Source: Streptomyces caelestis
GTDB taxonomy: Bacteria; Actinomycetota; Actinomycetes; Streptomycetales; Streptomycetaceae
Reading direction: 5' to 3'
DNA length: 64,000 nt
Assembly: GCF_001279005.1 (NCBI RefSeq)
Contig: NZ_LGCN01000154.1
Location: forward strand, 62,001-126,000
Within the stretch, counting starts at the first letter, position 1, and every line of letters starts with the position of its first letter. The translations under genes and the position numbers were made by a program. A model generated the notes under the pieces. It did not search any database and was not told the DNA's origin. It worked only from the letters and a program-made list of their open reading frames with translations. Positions 36,706 to 45,395 of this stretch are shown one piece after another.

Positions 36706-36795
36706 GCTCTCCTCGTTCCTGTCCGTTTCGCCCGTACGACGACCGGGCCGCGCCCGGTGATCATCAGCTTCGTCGCACCGCCCCGGACACGGCGA

Positions 36796-36823
36796 GTGGC
36801 TGGAGAGCCACCTGTCGTACCAT
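36796..36823 (+). promoter_or_regulatory. Inverted repeat and -10 element before the GlxA regulator
   Basis: GTGGCT (36796-36801) and AGCCAC (36806-36811) form an inverted repeat around GGAG. TACCAT (36818-36823) fits a -10 box seven bases before the ATG at 36831. No Shine-Dalgarno sequence is seen, so the message may be leaderless. The repeat overlaps the -35 region and could bind the regulator itself. Confidence 0.4.
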
Positions 36824-36830
36824 TCCAGCC

Positions 36831-37811
36831 ATGGCGCACCGCATTGCCGTTCTCGCTCTCGAAGGCGTCCTCACCATGGACCTCGGCATCGCCGCGCGCG
36901 TGTTCGGCGCGGCGCGCGATCCGTCCGGCGCACCGCTGTACTCCGTGACGACCTGCTCGCTCGGCGGTCGGCCGGTCCGCACCCACGAGGGCTTCCGGAT
37001 CGCCGTCGACGACGACGAGTCCCTCCTGGAGAACGCGGACACCGTGGTGATCGCCACCCAGGAACCCGAGGGGCATCTGCTCGCCACCGGCGAGCTGCCC
37101 GCGGAGGTCGCCGGGGCGTTCGCCCGGATCAATCCGCACACCCGCGTCGTCAGCCTGTGCACCTCGGCGTTCCTGCTCGCGGCGGCCGGGCTGCTGGACG
37201 GCCTGCGGGCCACCACCCACTGGGCGCTCTGCGACTCGTTCGCCCGGCTCTTCCCCCGGGTCGAAGCCGATCCGGACGTCCTGTTCGTCGACAACGGACG
37301 CATCCTGACCTCGGCGGGCGGGGCCGCCGGCATCGACGTGTGCCTGCACCTGATCCGCCGGGACCACGGCGCGGCGGTGGCCGGCGCGGCGGCGCGCCGG
37401 TGCGTGGTCGCGCCGTGGCGCGAGGGCGGGCAGGCGCAGTTCATCGAGCACCCGGTGCCGAAGGACGCCGACCGCTCCACCTCGGCCACCCGGCAATGGG
37501 CCCTGAACCGGCTGGCCGAACCCCTCACCCTGGAGGACATGGCCCGGCACGCGCACATGAGCGTGCGCACCTTCACCCGGCGGTTCCGCGACGAGGTGGG
37601 CACCAGCCCTCTGCAGTGGCTGCTGCGGTGCCGGCTGGACCAGGCGCGCCGGCTGCTGGAGTCCACCGACCTGACCGTCACGCGCGTGGCCACGGCGAGC
37701 GGTTTCGGCGACGCCGTCGCACTGCGCAAGCACTTCTACGGCCACCTCGGCCTGTCCCCACTGGCCTACCGCCGTGCCCACAACGCCCCGGACCCGACGG
37801 CGACGGGCTGA
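36831..37811 (+). CDS. GlxA-family AraC-type transcriptional regulator
   Basis: 326 aa. N-terminal DJ-1/PfpI-like domain (HRIAVLALEGVLTMDLGIAARVFGAA, VSLCTSAFLLAAAGLLDG with the nucleophile-elbow Cys, TSAGGAAGIDVCLHLI). C-terminal AraC DNA-binding domain (LTLEDMARHAHMSVRTFTRRFRDEVGTSPLQWLLRCRLDQARRLLESTDLTVTRVATASGFGDAVALRKHF). Divergent from the quinone oxidoreductase, its probable target. This is the intact counterpart of the GlxA fragment in the relic at 17962-18464. Confidence 0.9.
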   Translation: MAHRIAVLALEGVLTMDLGIAARVFGAARDPSGAPLYSVTTCSLGGRPVRTHEGFRIAVDDDESLLENADTVVIATQEPEGHLLATGELPAEVAGAFARINPHTRVVSLCTSAFLLAAAGLLDGLRATTHWALCDSFARLFPRVEADPDVLFVDNGRILTSAGGAAGIDVCLHLIRRDHGAAVAGAAARRCVVAPWREGGQAQFIEHPVPKDADRSTSATRQWALNRLAEPLTLEDMARHAHMSVRTFTRRFRDEVGTSPLQWLLRCRLDQARRLLESTDLTVTRVATASGFGDAVALRKHFYGHLGLSPLAYRRAHNAPDPTATG

Positions 37812-37835
37812 CCGCCCCGGGATCCCGCCGGACGG

Positions 37836-39368
37836 TCAGCGGCGACGGCGCCGTACCAGGCGGCGGAAGGCCCTCGGCCCGCCGGCCGGTGCGGGCAGGG
37901 CGCCCGCCACCGCGTCGGCCAGCAGGGAGGCGACGGTCTCGGCCGCGCAGGCGCGGTTGGCGCCGATGCCTCCCGAGGGCCCGCGTTTGATCCAGCCGAC
38001 GACGTACGTCCCGGGTCTGCCGGCCACCCGGCCGCGCTCGTGCGGCACGGTCCCGGTGGTCTCGTCGAACGGCAGCCCCGCCTGGGCCACCCCGCGGTGG
38101 CCGACCGCCCGCAGCACCAGGCCGGCCGGGATCTCCAGCTCGGCGGTGGTGCCGGTGACCCGCACGGCACGCGTCTCCTCGCCCCCGCACACCGCCACGG
38201 GGGAGGAGAGGAAGCGGAACACGATGCGCCGCCGCCGTCCCGCCGCGCCCGGCGGCAGGGACCAGTCGACGGCCTCCCGCGCCACGCCCCGCAGCACCGC
38301 CGCCTTGTCCCCGGCGCCGGAGGCGTCGACCGCCGCGCCGATGCGCGGATCGTGGTCGTCGATGAGCAGATCCACTCCGGGAAGGTGCTTCAGGGCGAGC
38401 ACCTCGGGCCTGGTGTACGCCGCGTCCTCCGGTCCGCGGCGCCCGAGCAGCACCACCTCGCGCACCTTGCTGCGGCGCAGTTCCGCCAGCGCGTGGCCGG
38501 CGATCCCGGTGCCGGCCAGCGTCTTCGGGTCGGTGACGAGGATCCGTGCGACATCGAGGGCGACGTTGCCGTTGCCGACCACGACCACACGCTCGCACGA
38601 CAGGCCGACGGCGTCCGGAGCGACCTCCGGGTGCGCGTTGTACCAGGCCACGAACGTGGTCGCGGGGACACTGCCCGGCCGGTCCTCGCCCGGAACGCCC
38701 AGCCGCCGGTCCGTGCCGGCGCCGACCGCGTAGATCACCGCGTCGTGGTGCGCGGCGAGTTCCGCCGCCGTGACGTCGGCGCCCACGTCGAGGCCCAGGT
38801 AGGTCCGTGCGCGCGGATGGGTGAGGAAGCGGGCGAAGGTCTCGCCCACCTTCTTCGTGGCCGGATGGTCCGGCGCCACGCCGTACCGGACGAGCCCGCC
38901 GGCGACCGGGAGCCGGTCGACGAACGTCACCTCGGCCCGCGTGTGCAGCAGCAGGTCCCTGGCGGCGTACATGCCGGCCGGGCCGGTGCCGACGATCGCG
39001 ACCCGCAGCGGCCCGAAGTCCGGGGGCAGCACCCGGTCGAAGGACGGCGCGCCCCAGGCGTGGAGGTTCGGGCCCGAACGCGCCGGTGTCCCCGTCTGCT
39101 CGGGGGCCTGCCCGTCCTGCTCGAAGTAGGCCGCGTTGATCCGCGCGTACTCCCGCTGTCCGCCGGTGAGCCGGTCGACCGGGAGGACGGCGTCCACCGG
39201 GCAGGCGTCGGCGCAGGCGCCGCAGTCGATGCAGGCCCCGGGGTCGATGTGCAGCAGCTCCGTGCTGCCGAAAGCCCGTTCCTCGGGCGTGGGGTGAATG
39301 CAGTTGACCGGGCACACGGACACGCAGGTGGCGTCGTTGCAGCAGGTCTGGGTGATCGCGAAGGCCAT
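37836..39368 (-). CDS. Ferredoxin-FAD NADP reductase (FprB-like)
   Basis: 510 aa. The N-terminal about 70 residues hold a bacterial ferredoxin with two Cys clusters (CCNDATCVSVCPVNC and CIDCGACADACPVDA). Then follows an FAD/NADP reductase of the adrenodoxin-reductase type: FAD motif VAIVGTGPAGMYAARDLL, VRYGVAPDHPATK, NADP motif VVVVGNGNVALDVARIL, and C-terminal WIKRGPSGGIGANRACAAET. It transfers electrons between NADPH and iron-sulfur partners. It sits 48 nt downstream of an AurF-like diiron gene on the same strand, so it is likely that enzyme's electron donor. Confidence 0.9.
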   Translation of the reverse strand: MAFAITQTCCNDATCVSVCPVNCIHPTPEERAFGSTELLHIDPGACIDCGACADACPVDAVLPVDRLTGGQREYARINAAYFEQDGQAPEQTGTPARSGPNLHAWGAPSFDRVLPPDFGPLRVAIVGTGPAGMYAARDLLLHTRAEVTFVDRLPVAGGLVRYGVAPDHPATKKVGETFARFLTHPRARTYLGLDVGADVTAAELAAHHDAVIYAVGAGTDRRLGVPGEDRPGSVPATTFVAWYNAHPEVAPDAVGLSCERVVVVGNGNVALDVARILVTDPKTLAGTGIAGHALAELRRSKVREVVLLGRRGPEDAAYTRPEVLALKHLPGVDLLIDDHDPRIGAAVDASGAGDKAAVLRGVAREAVDWSLPPGAAGRRRRIVFRFLSSPVAVCGGEETRAVRVTGTTAELEIPAGLVLRAVGHRGVAQAGLPFDETTGTVPHERGRVAGRPGTYVVGWIKRGPSGGIGANRACAAETVASLLADAVAGALPAPAGGPRAFRRLVRRRRR

Positions 39369-39416
39369 GGTCGTCCACTCTGCTGAAGGCCGGGAGGGGG
39401 CGCGGACCGGAGGTCG

Positions 39417-40304
39417 TCAGACGAGGTGGGCGCGCTTGTAGAAGTGGAGCGCCGGCCCGGTGAGCAGTCCCACCGAGGCCAGGAACTCCATCAGGCCCGA
39501 ACAGCTCGCCCGCATCATCGACTTGTGGTGCTCGTTGGCCTTCGCCTCGCGCAGGGCGCGTGCCTCGTCCAGGCCGGCGTTCGCGTAGACCTTCCGGTTC
39601 ACCATGCTGGTGACGATGACGTAGGCCGCGACGGCGATCAGCAGGGCGTGGACCCGGCGGCGCAGCCGCCCGGCACGCGCGAGGCGCCTGCGCGTCTCCT
39701 CGCGGGCGAACTTCATGTGCCGGGACTCCTCGACGACATGGATGTTGTTGATGGTGCGGACGAAGGGCACGACCCGCTCGTCGCGCATCCAGTCGCGCTG
39801 CATGACGTCGAGGACCTCCTCGGCGACCAGGATCGCCGCGTACGCGGCCTCGCCGAAGGCGACGGTCTTGAAGAGCCTGCCCAGTTCGAGCGCGACCCGG
39901 TGCGGCCGGTAGGCCGGGGCCCCGAGCTTCTTCGCCCCGCGGGCGAACATGATCGAGTGCCGGCACTCGTCGGCGATCTCGGTGAGCGCCCACTGGACGG
40001 TGTCGTCCGTCGGGTCCTTGGCGTAGATGTCCCGCAGCACCATCTGCTGCAGGATCATCTCGAACCAGATGCCGGTGCCGGCGACGGACGCCGCCTCCTG
40101 GCGCGTCAGCGCCTTGCGCTGCGCGTCGGTCAGCTCGTTCCAGTACGCCGTCCCGTAGAGCGTGCTCCACTCCGGGCTGGCGCCGTGGAAGTCCGTGTCG
40201 AGCGGCGTGTCCCAGTCGACCTCGGTGAGCGGGTCGTAGGAGAGCTGCGCGGACGAGTCCAGCAGCCGCCGGGCCATGCCGTCGTCGGAGGTCCTGTTCC
40301 CCAT
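39417..40304 (-). CDS. AurF-like diiron oxygenase
   Basis: 295 aa from ATG 40304 with GAGGAG upstream; an ATG at 40322 lacks one. Diiron ligands are visible as WFEMILQQ, EIADECRHSIMFARG, VAEEVLDVMQRD and VVEESRHMKFA, the two ExxH-type sets of the p-aminobenzoate N-oxygenase (AurF) family. A hydrophobic helix lies near 205-225 (ALLIAVAAYVIVTSMV). Members oxidise amines or fatty substrates; this one is of unknown specificity. It probably receives electrons from the ferredoxin/FAD reductase encoded next. A TTACC-GCG-GGTAA repeat precedes it. Confidence 0.85.
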   Translation of the reverse strand: MGNRTSDDGMARRLLDSSAQLSYDPLTEVDWDTPLDTDFHGASPEWSTLYGTAYWNELTDAQRKALTRQEAASVAGTGIWFEMILQQMVLRDIYAKDPTDDTVQWALTEIADECRHSIMFARGAKKLGAPAYRPHRVALELGRLFKTVAFGEAAYAAILVAEEVLDVMQRDWMRDERVVPFVRTINNIHVVEESRHMKFAREETRRRLARAGRLRRRVHALLIAVAAYVIVTSMVNRKVYANAGLDEARALREAKANEHHKSMMRASCSGLMEFLASVGLLTGPALHFYKRAHLV

Positions 40305-40337
40305 GCCGAGGGCTCCTCGCATCGAGTCCGGTCAGTA

Positions 40338-40350
40338 TTACCGCGGGTAA
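40338..40350. promoter_or_regulatory. TTACC-GCG-GGTAA inverted repeat
   Basis: Perfect five-base arms around GCG, 34 nt upstream of the diiron gene start. This shape is common for TetR-family operators in actinobacteria. No TetR gene is adjacent, so the regulator would act from elsewhere. Confidence 0.5.
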
Positions 40351-40454
40351 CCATCCCGCTTGCTGACGAACTGTATAGCAAGAGGGGCCGTGTTCCTACC
40401 CCCGAGTAGCGGAAGGGGGCCTCCGCGTCCCGGATGTCACCTCCCGTCCCGGAT

Positions 40455-40637
40455 TCACTCGACTCCGCCGGGAGTGGGCTGGGGCGTGCGGCCGGCGAGG
40501 ACCTCCCGCAGCCGCTGCGTGCCCTGCTCGACGGCCGCCGAGGTGCTGTCCTGCTCGACCCCTCCGAGCCCGCCGTCGGTGACCGTGATCGCGTTCGCGT
40601 CGATCCGGACGGCGGCCACCTCCAGGGTGAGGGCCAC
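40455..40637 (-). CDS. Possible small hypothetical protein
   Basis: 60 aa with GTG start at 40637. MALTLEVAAVRIDANAITVTDGGLGGVEQDSTSAAVEQGTQRLREVLAG looks like a short beta-beta-alpha peptide and is less Arg-rich than typical shadow frames. Its 5' flank is the broken end of the MHS transporter relic, so its own promoter may be gone. Family not recognised. Confidence 0.35.
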   Translation of the reverse strand: MALTLEVAAVRIDANAITVTDGGLGGVEQDSTSAAVEQGTQRLREVLAGRTPQPTPGGVE

Positions 40638-40651
40638 GGGCTCGCCCCCGC

Positions 40652-41638
40652 TCCTCCACCTTCATCGCGGAGTACGCCCCGGACAAGCGGCGCGGCTGCT
40701 TCGGCAGCTTCCTGGAACTGGGCACGCCGGCCGGGTACACCGGCGCGGCGGGTCCGGTGACGGCCCTCACCGCCTGGCTCGGCACCGAGGCGATGGACGC
40801 CTGGGGCCGGCGCATCCCGTTCCTGGCGGCCGGGCCGCTGGGCATCGTCGGCGTCCACCTGCGGCTGAAGCGGGACGACACACCGGCCTGTCCGAAGCTG
40901 GAGCAGGGCGACGTCCACGTCTCCGAGGCCGCGAGCCAGAAGGAGACCACCGCCCGGCGCGACCTCGCCAAGATCTTCCGGCAGCACTGGCGGACGCTGG
41001 TGCTGTGCGTCGCCCTGGTCGGCGCCCACAACATCACCGACTACCTGCTGCTGTCGTACATGCCGACGTACCTCTCGGACGAGCTGCACTACAGCGAGAC
41101 CCACGGTCCGCCGATCCTGGTGGCCACCATGGTGCTGCTGATGCTGGTCCTCAACCAGGTGGGCCGGCTGAACGACCGGTACGGCCGCAAACCGTTGCCG
41201 ACGACCGGCATGCTGGGCTTCTTCTTCCTGCCCGTCCCGGCGTTCCTGCTGGTGCGGCAGGGCAGCCCGCTCGCCGTCTCGGCCGGCACGCCGATGCTCG
41301 GCCTGTCACTGGTCCGCCTGCTCGGCACCATGTCGGCGGCGCTGCCGGCCATGTTCCCGACATCGGCGCGCTACGGCTCCCCGTCGGTCGGCTACGACCT
41401 GTCGGCGTCGCTGTTCGGCGGCACGACACCCCTGGTCATCACGGCGCTGACCGGCGCGACCGGATCGGACGTGATGCCGGCGTACTACACGATGGCCGCG
41501 GCTCTGGTCGGTGTCGTCGCGGTGGCCTGCATGAAGGGGACGGCCCAGCAGCCGCTCGAGGGTTCACCGCCCTCGGTGCAGACGGAACGGGAGGCGACGG
41601 AACTGGTGCGGTCGCGGACACCGGCGCCGAAGTCCTGA
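40652..41638 (+). pseudogene. MHS-family (proline/betaine-type) transporter, 5'-truncated
   Basis: Homology starts abruptly at about 40652 with TFIAEYAPDKRRGCFGSFLELGTPAGY, the loop after helix 4 of MHS transporters. It runs in one frame through the second half (NDRYGRKPLPTTGMLGFFFLPVPAFLL, SVGYDLSASLFGGTTPLVITALTG, YYTMAAALVGVVAVACMKGTA) to a normal C-terminus. About 150 N-terminal residues and four helices are missing, and no start or ribosome site exists at the break. Many conserved helix residues are also replaced. Confidence 0.75.
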
Positions 41639-41695
41639 CGGGGACCCACCGGACGGCGACGTGCCGAGGACGCGGCAGCGGTGCCTCCCCCGGAG

Positions 41696-43255
41696 TCACA
41701 GGCCGGTGACCTTGCCGCTCGCCGAGACGTCGTAGACGAGGGTGACCGTGCGCCGCCCGCCCGGGGCCAACGGGACGTTCCAGCGGACGATGCCGTCCGC
41801 GTCGACGGCGTCGGGCGCGGGGGAACAGCCGTCCCGGCGCAGGCGCACCTCCACCGCCGAGACCTCGGAGACCGGGACGCGCTCCCGGACGACGACCACC
41901 CGGTCGTCGTGCTCGCCGGGGGCGGAGAACCTGGAGAGGTGCAGCCGGACGGTCCGGGTGAGCACGGTCCGCTGGGTGAGGCCCGCGGTCTCGCGGGTCT
42001 CCTCGGCCTCCCGCAGCACCCGGTGGTCGTCCCGGCTGCCGAAGGCGAGCTCGACGGGGGCGCCGGGCGCGGTGAAGTCCAGGGTGCCGCGTCCGCTGAA
42101 CCCACTGCCGCGGACCAGGTCGACGGGCCCGGCGAGCAGCGCGTGGCCCGACAGGTTGTCGCACCGCACCACCTGGCTGACCAGGGGCGACAGCTCGGGC
42201 GAGCAGGCGTACTCACTCCTCGCGGCCGCGGTGAAGGAGGACAGCGGAACACGGTGGGCGCGGCCGTCCGCCGGCACGGAGACCGGCGCGGGGGAGTGGA
42301 GCACGCGCACCTCGCCGCCGTCGTCCACACCCGGCGGTCCGAGCACGGGGACGGGGCCGAGGTCCGCGATCTCCTCCTCGCGCAGGTCGACGTGGACGGT
42401 GCGGCGCTCCGCGGCGGAGCGGTCGGTGAGCGTCAGCCGGTCCTCGCCGAGCCGGGGCGGCTCCGCGCCACGCGCGGAACGCGCCGTCGACAGGGTCAGC
42501 CGTACGTTCGACCAGTCCTCGCCGGTGCGCTGCCAGACGATCGCGTCCGTGTCCAGCGTGAGGGACTCCCCGTCGAGCACGGCCCGGTAGGCGGGCCGCC
42601 ACACCGCGCACGGGGTGAGGTGGCTCAGGCGCAGCCCGGCCTGCCCGGCGGCCGAGGCGTGCACGGTCAGCTCGATGTGACCGACCAGTTCGGCGGGTTC
42701 CGTCTCGGAGAGCCGCACGGCCCGCTGGACGTCGGAGAGCTCGGCGAGGACGGTGGCCGACTCGGCCTCCACGGAGCGCAGCCGCTCGCCGTTCGAGTCG
42801 CGTTCGTCGTCCACCCGGTCCAGCTCCCGGGTCCAGCGGTCCCTCTCCGCCTCCCCGGAGCCGGCGCCCTCGCCGATCTCCCGCAGCAGATCGGCGGCGA
42901 GACGGCCGAGCAGGTCGAGGCGGGTACGGAGCCGGTCACACCGCTGCTCCAGCGCCGTCCGTTCCTCTTCCAGGGCCGTCGCCCGCCGGCGCAGCGCGGA
43001 GTCGTCGTCGGCGGGCGACGGCCCGCGCGGCGTCCAGTCGCGGACGATCCGCGCGTCGAGCACGGCCGCCGGGTGGCCGGCGGTCAGCTCGGCGTGCAGG
43101 GTGCGGTCGACGGCCAGCGCGCTGACCGGTCCGAGGCGCAGCCGCTGCGTGCCGGCCCGCAGGTCGAGCACGATCGCGCGCTCGACATGAGCGCGGTCCT
43201 CCGTACAGGTGACGGCGGTGACGGGGAGGGGGATGAGCTCCGATGACGTAGACAT
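41696..43255 (-). CDS. DUF4139 domain protein, second of a pair
   Basis: 519 aa from ATG 43255 with GCAGGAG upstream. N-terminal small domain (LIPLPVTAVTCTEDRAHVERAIVLDLRAG), a coiled coil (about 85-180: LRRRATALEEERTALEQRCDRLRTRLDLL), then the DUF4139 beta-sandwich (VWRPAYRAVLDGESLTLDTDAIVWQRTGEDWSNVRLTLSTA) to the C-terminus. MuiA-like proteins of this group are of unknown function. The start region lies inside one arm of a 79-bp inverted repeat (43208-43286), so its ribosome site can fold into a very stable hairpin with 43342-43420. Confidence 0.85.
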   Translation of the reverse strand: MSTSSELIPLPVTAVTCTEDRAHVERAIVLDLRAGTQRLRLGPVSALAVDRTLHAELTAGHPAAVLDARIVRDWTPRGPSPADDDSALRRRATALEEERTALEQRCDRLRTRLDLLGRLAADLLREIGEGAGSGEAERDRWTRELDRVDDERDSNGERLRSVEAESATVLAELSDVQRAVRLSETEPAELVGHIELTVHASAAGQAGLRLSHLTPCAVWRPAYRAVLDGESLTLDTDAIVWQRTGEDWSNVRLTLSTARSARGAEPPRLGEDRLTLTDRSAAERRTVHVDLREEEIADLGPVPVLGPPGVDDGGEVRVLHSPAPVSVPADGRAHRVPLSSFTAAARSEYACSPELSPLVSQVVRCDNLSGHALLAGPVDLVRGSGFSGRGTLDFTAPGAPVELAFGSRDDHRVLREAEETRETAGLTQRTVLTRTVRLHLSRFSAPGEHDDRVVVVRERVPVSEVSAVEVRLRRDGCSPAPDAVDADGIVRWNVPLAPGGRRTVTLVYDVSASGKVTGL

Positions 43256-43420
43256 GCTGGGTCAGCTCCTGCGGTTGCCGCCGGCGAGGGCCTTGCCGGC
43301 CGGGATCCGGATGTCGTAGCCGCCGTCGAGGGCTGCGGTGCCGCCGGCGGCAACCGCAGGAGCTGACCCAGCATGTCTACGCCATCGGACCTCATCCCCC
43401 TCCCCGTCACCGCCGTCACC
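43208..43420. repeat. 79-bp inverted duplication within the DUF4139 gene pair
   Basis: The arm at 43208-43286 (second gene's start, ribosome site and first gene's last codons) is repeated in inverted orientation at 43342-43420 with 77 of 79 positions identical. The 55-nt spacer holds the last intact codons of the first gene. The inverted copy even carries an ATG frame reading MSTPSDLIPLPVTAVT on the plus strand. No IS features or target duplications are seen. Confidence 0.9.
43262..43340 (-). pseudogene. Detached C-terminus of the first DUF4139 gene
   Basis: The minus strand reads TAALDGGYDIRIPAGKALAGGNRRS and a stop at 43262-43264, the expected end of a DUF4139 protein. It is cut off from its gene by the inverted copy at 43342-43420, so it is no longer translated as part of it. 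Confidence 0.65.
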
Positions 43421-45272
43421 TATAAGGCGCGTCGGAGGTGACGGGCACGCGCTCGCGGACCTCCACGGAGACGGGCACCGCGAGCCGGTTGGCCAGCTCC
43501 ACGTGGACGCGGTGCTCGAGCACGGTGACGTTGTTGCGCAGCCCCGCCGTCGACTCGTGCAGATGCACCCGGCGGGTGACCCCGATGGCCTCGGCCGGTC
43601 CGAGCCCCACCCGGCACACGCCGCCCGGGGCGAGCGTGGGGAGGGCGGCCGTCAGCAGGAAGTCCTCGCCCACGGTGACCTCCACCGGGCCGGCCAGCAG
43701 CGCCCGGTCGGTGGCGTTGGAGAGCACCAGCGTCGTGTACACGGTCTGCTCCACGGACGGAACGCAGAGGTACTCGGTGCGCAGGCCGACCGGGATCTCG
43801 CCGACGGTGACGGTGTGCCAGGTGCCGTCCGAGGGGATGTCGGCGCGGGCGGCGGCATCGAACCGGTGGTCGAAGGAGCCCGCCGACTCGCGGGGCCGCA
43901 CGGCGTGTCCGGGAAGGGGCAGCACGCCCACCGTCTCGGCGCGACGGCGGTGCTCGGCGGTCACCGGATCGGCGCCGGAGCCGGGGAACAGCCTGCCCCG
44001 GCGGCCGCCCTGTTCGTCCGGGCCGCACAGGACCAGCGCGGAGTAGTCGAGTGCGGCGCCGTCCGGCCGCGGCGGACCGGTCACGGGGGCCGGCGGCGCG
44101 TACCCGGCGACGGCCGCGGACGCGGCGGGCGGTGGCGGAGCCGCCCCGGGGGCCGCGGGAGCAGCCGGGGCCGCGGCGGGCGCGGCGAGCCGCGCGGCGG
44201 TACGCGGTCTGCCGCTCGGCCGGGCCGGGGCCGGAGGGCCGCCGAAGGCCGGAAGGGAGGCGCCCTCCGGCAGCGGAACGGGCGGCGGTGGGGGAACGGG
44301 ACCGGGCGCGGCACCGACCGTGGCCCCGGGCGCAGGCCTCGTGCCGGGTCGGGGGCCCGCCGCGTCGTACCCGGCGAAGAGATCGGCCAGCCCCGTCGGG
44401 TGCTCGCGCCAGCCCGAAGGCGCGGGGGCGGACTGACTGCGCCCGATGCGGACCGAGCGGAGCCGGGGCAGGTCGGTGCGACGGCGCAGATCGGCGGTGG
44501 CCAGGGCGATACGGACACCGGTCCAGTCCTCACCCGTGCGCTGGGCGACCGAGGCGCGCAGCACCAGGGATCCGTCGCTCCCGCCCTCACGACGAGTGAG
44601 CCGGTAGGCGGGCACCCAGACGGCGCCGGGCACCCCGTACTCCACCTCCAGCTCCACCTCCGCGCCGTCCGCGCCGTCCAGCGTCAGGACCGCGCACATC
44701 GAGTCGGTCACCGGCGCCGAGGGCGCGCCGGTGGAGGCACGGGAGAGTCTGTCCTCGGCGACCGTGAGCTCGTGCTCGGCCCTGCGCAGTTCCTCCTCCA
44801 GACCGTGGAGCCCGCTGTGCAGCCCGGTCAGGCGCTCGTCGACGAACTCGGAGAGCTCCAGCCACGCGTCGACCGGGGTACGGCGGTGCGGGTCGTCCCG
44901 CCGGCGGGGCGGCGGCACCGGACGGAGCGCTCCGACCTCCTCGATCAGGCCCAGTCGGCGGTCCCGGCGGCCCCGCGCCGCAGCGCAGTCGTCGCGCAGC
45001 CGTTCCACCTCGCGCCGCGCGTCGTCCGGCGGTTCCGTGTCGAGGAGTTCGGCCTCCGGCTCCACCCGGGCCTCGGTGACACGCACCCCGGACGTCCCGA
45101 CGACGCCGGCCCGCAACGAGCCCGGGTCCAGCGAGCGGGGCAGTCCCGCCACCCGCACGCGTCCGCCCGCCGGCACCGCGCCCCGGGCCAGCCGGCGGCA
45201 GAGCGCGCCCTGCGCGTACACCACCACCGAATCGAGAGTCGACGCCCACCTCGGGGCTGTTCCAGCCGTCAT
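43416..45272 (-). CDS. DUF4139 domain protein, first of a pair, C-terminus lost
   Basis: 618 aa from ATG 45272 with GGGGGAG upstream. N-terminal domain (LDSVVVYAQGALCRRLARG), coiled coil (about 75-185), DUF4139 core (VPAYRLTRREGGSDGSLVLRASVAQRTGEDWTGVRIALATA), an insertion rich in Pro/Ala (about 300-390), and the second half of the sandwich. The frame ends VRERVPVTSDAPYR-stop where a DUF4139 strand should continue. The lost stretch is replaced by the inverted duplication, and a remnant of the true end survives at 43262-43340. About 35-60 residues are missing, so folding may be affected. Confidence 0.8.
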   Translation of the reverse strand: MTAGTAPRWASTLDSVVVYAQGALCRRLARGAVPAGGRVRVAGLPRSLDPGSLRAGVVGTSGVRVTEARVEPEAELLDTEPPDDARREVERLRDDCAAARGRRDRRLGLIEEVGALRPVPPPRRRDDPHRRTPVDAWLELSEFVDERLTGLHSGLHGLEEELRRAEHELTVAEDRLSRASTGAPSAPVTDSMCAVLTLDGADGAEVELEVEYGVPGAVWVPAYRLTRREGGSDGSLVLRASVAQRTGEDWTGVRIALATADLRRRTDLPRLRSVRIGRSQSAPAPSGWREHPTGLADLFAGYDAAGPRPGTRPAPGATVGAAPGPVPPPPPVPLPEGASLPAFGGPPAPARPSGRPRTAARLAAPAAAPAAPAAPGAAPPPPAASAAVAGYAPPAPVTGPPRPDGAALDYSALVLCGPDEQGGRRGRLFPGSGADPVTAEHRRRAETVGVLPLPGHAVRPRESAGSFDHRFDAAARADIPSDGTWHTVTVGEIPVGLRTEYLCVPSVEQTVYTTLVLSNATDRALLAGPVEVTVGEDFLLTAALPTLAPGGVCRVGLGPAEAIGVTRRVHLHESTAGLRNNVTVLEHRVHVELANRLAVPVSVEVRERVPVTSDAPYR

Positions 45273-45395
45273 GTGCTCCCCCGCCCAGCCGTGTCCGTGC
45301 CGAGGGCAGCCTACGCGGTGACCTGCCGCCGGTCCTGCCAGGTCCCGATGCCCCGCGGACCACGCGCGACGGGTCGTCGGGAGCCGCCCGCCGCC

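Noticed and set aside
43208..43420. Inverted repeat as a MITE or insertion sequence
   Set aside because: Arms are host coding sequence of the adjacent gene, there is no transposase and no target-site duplication.
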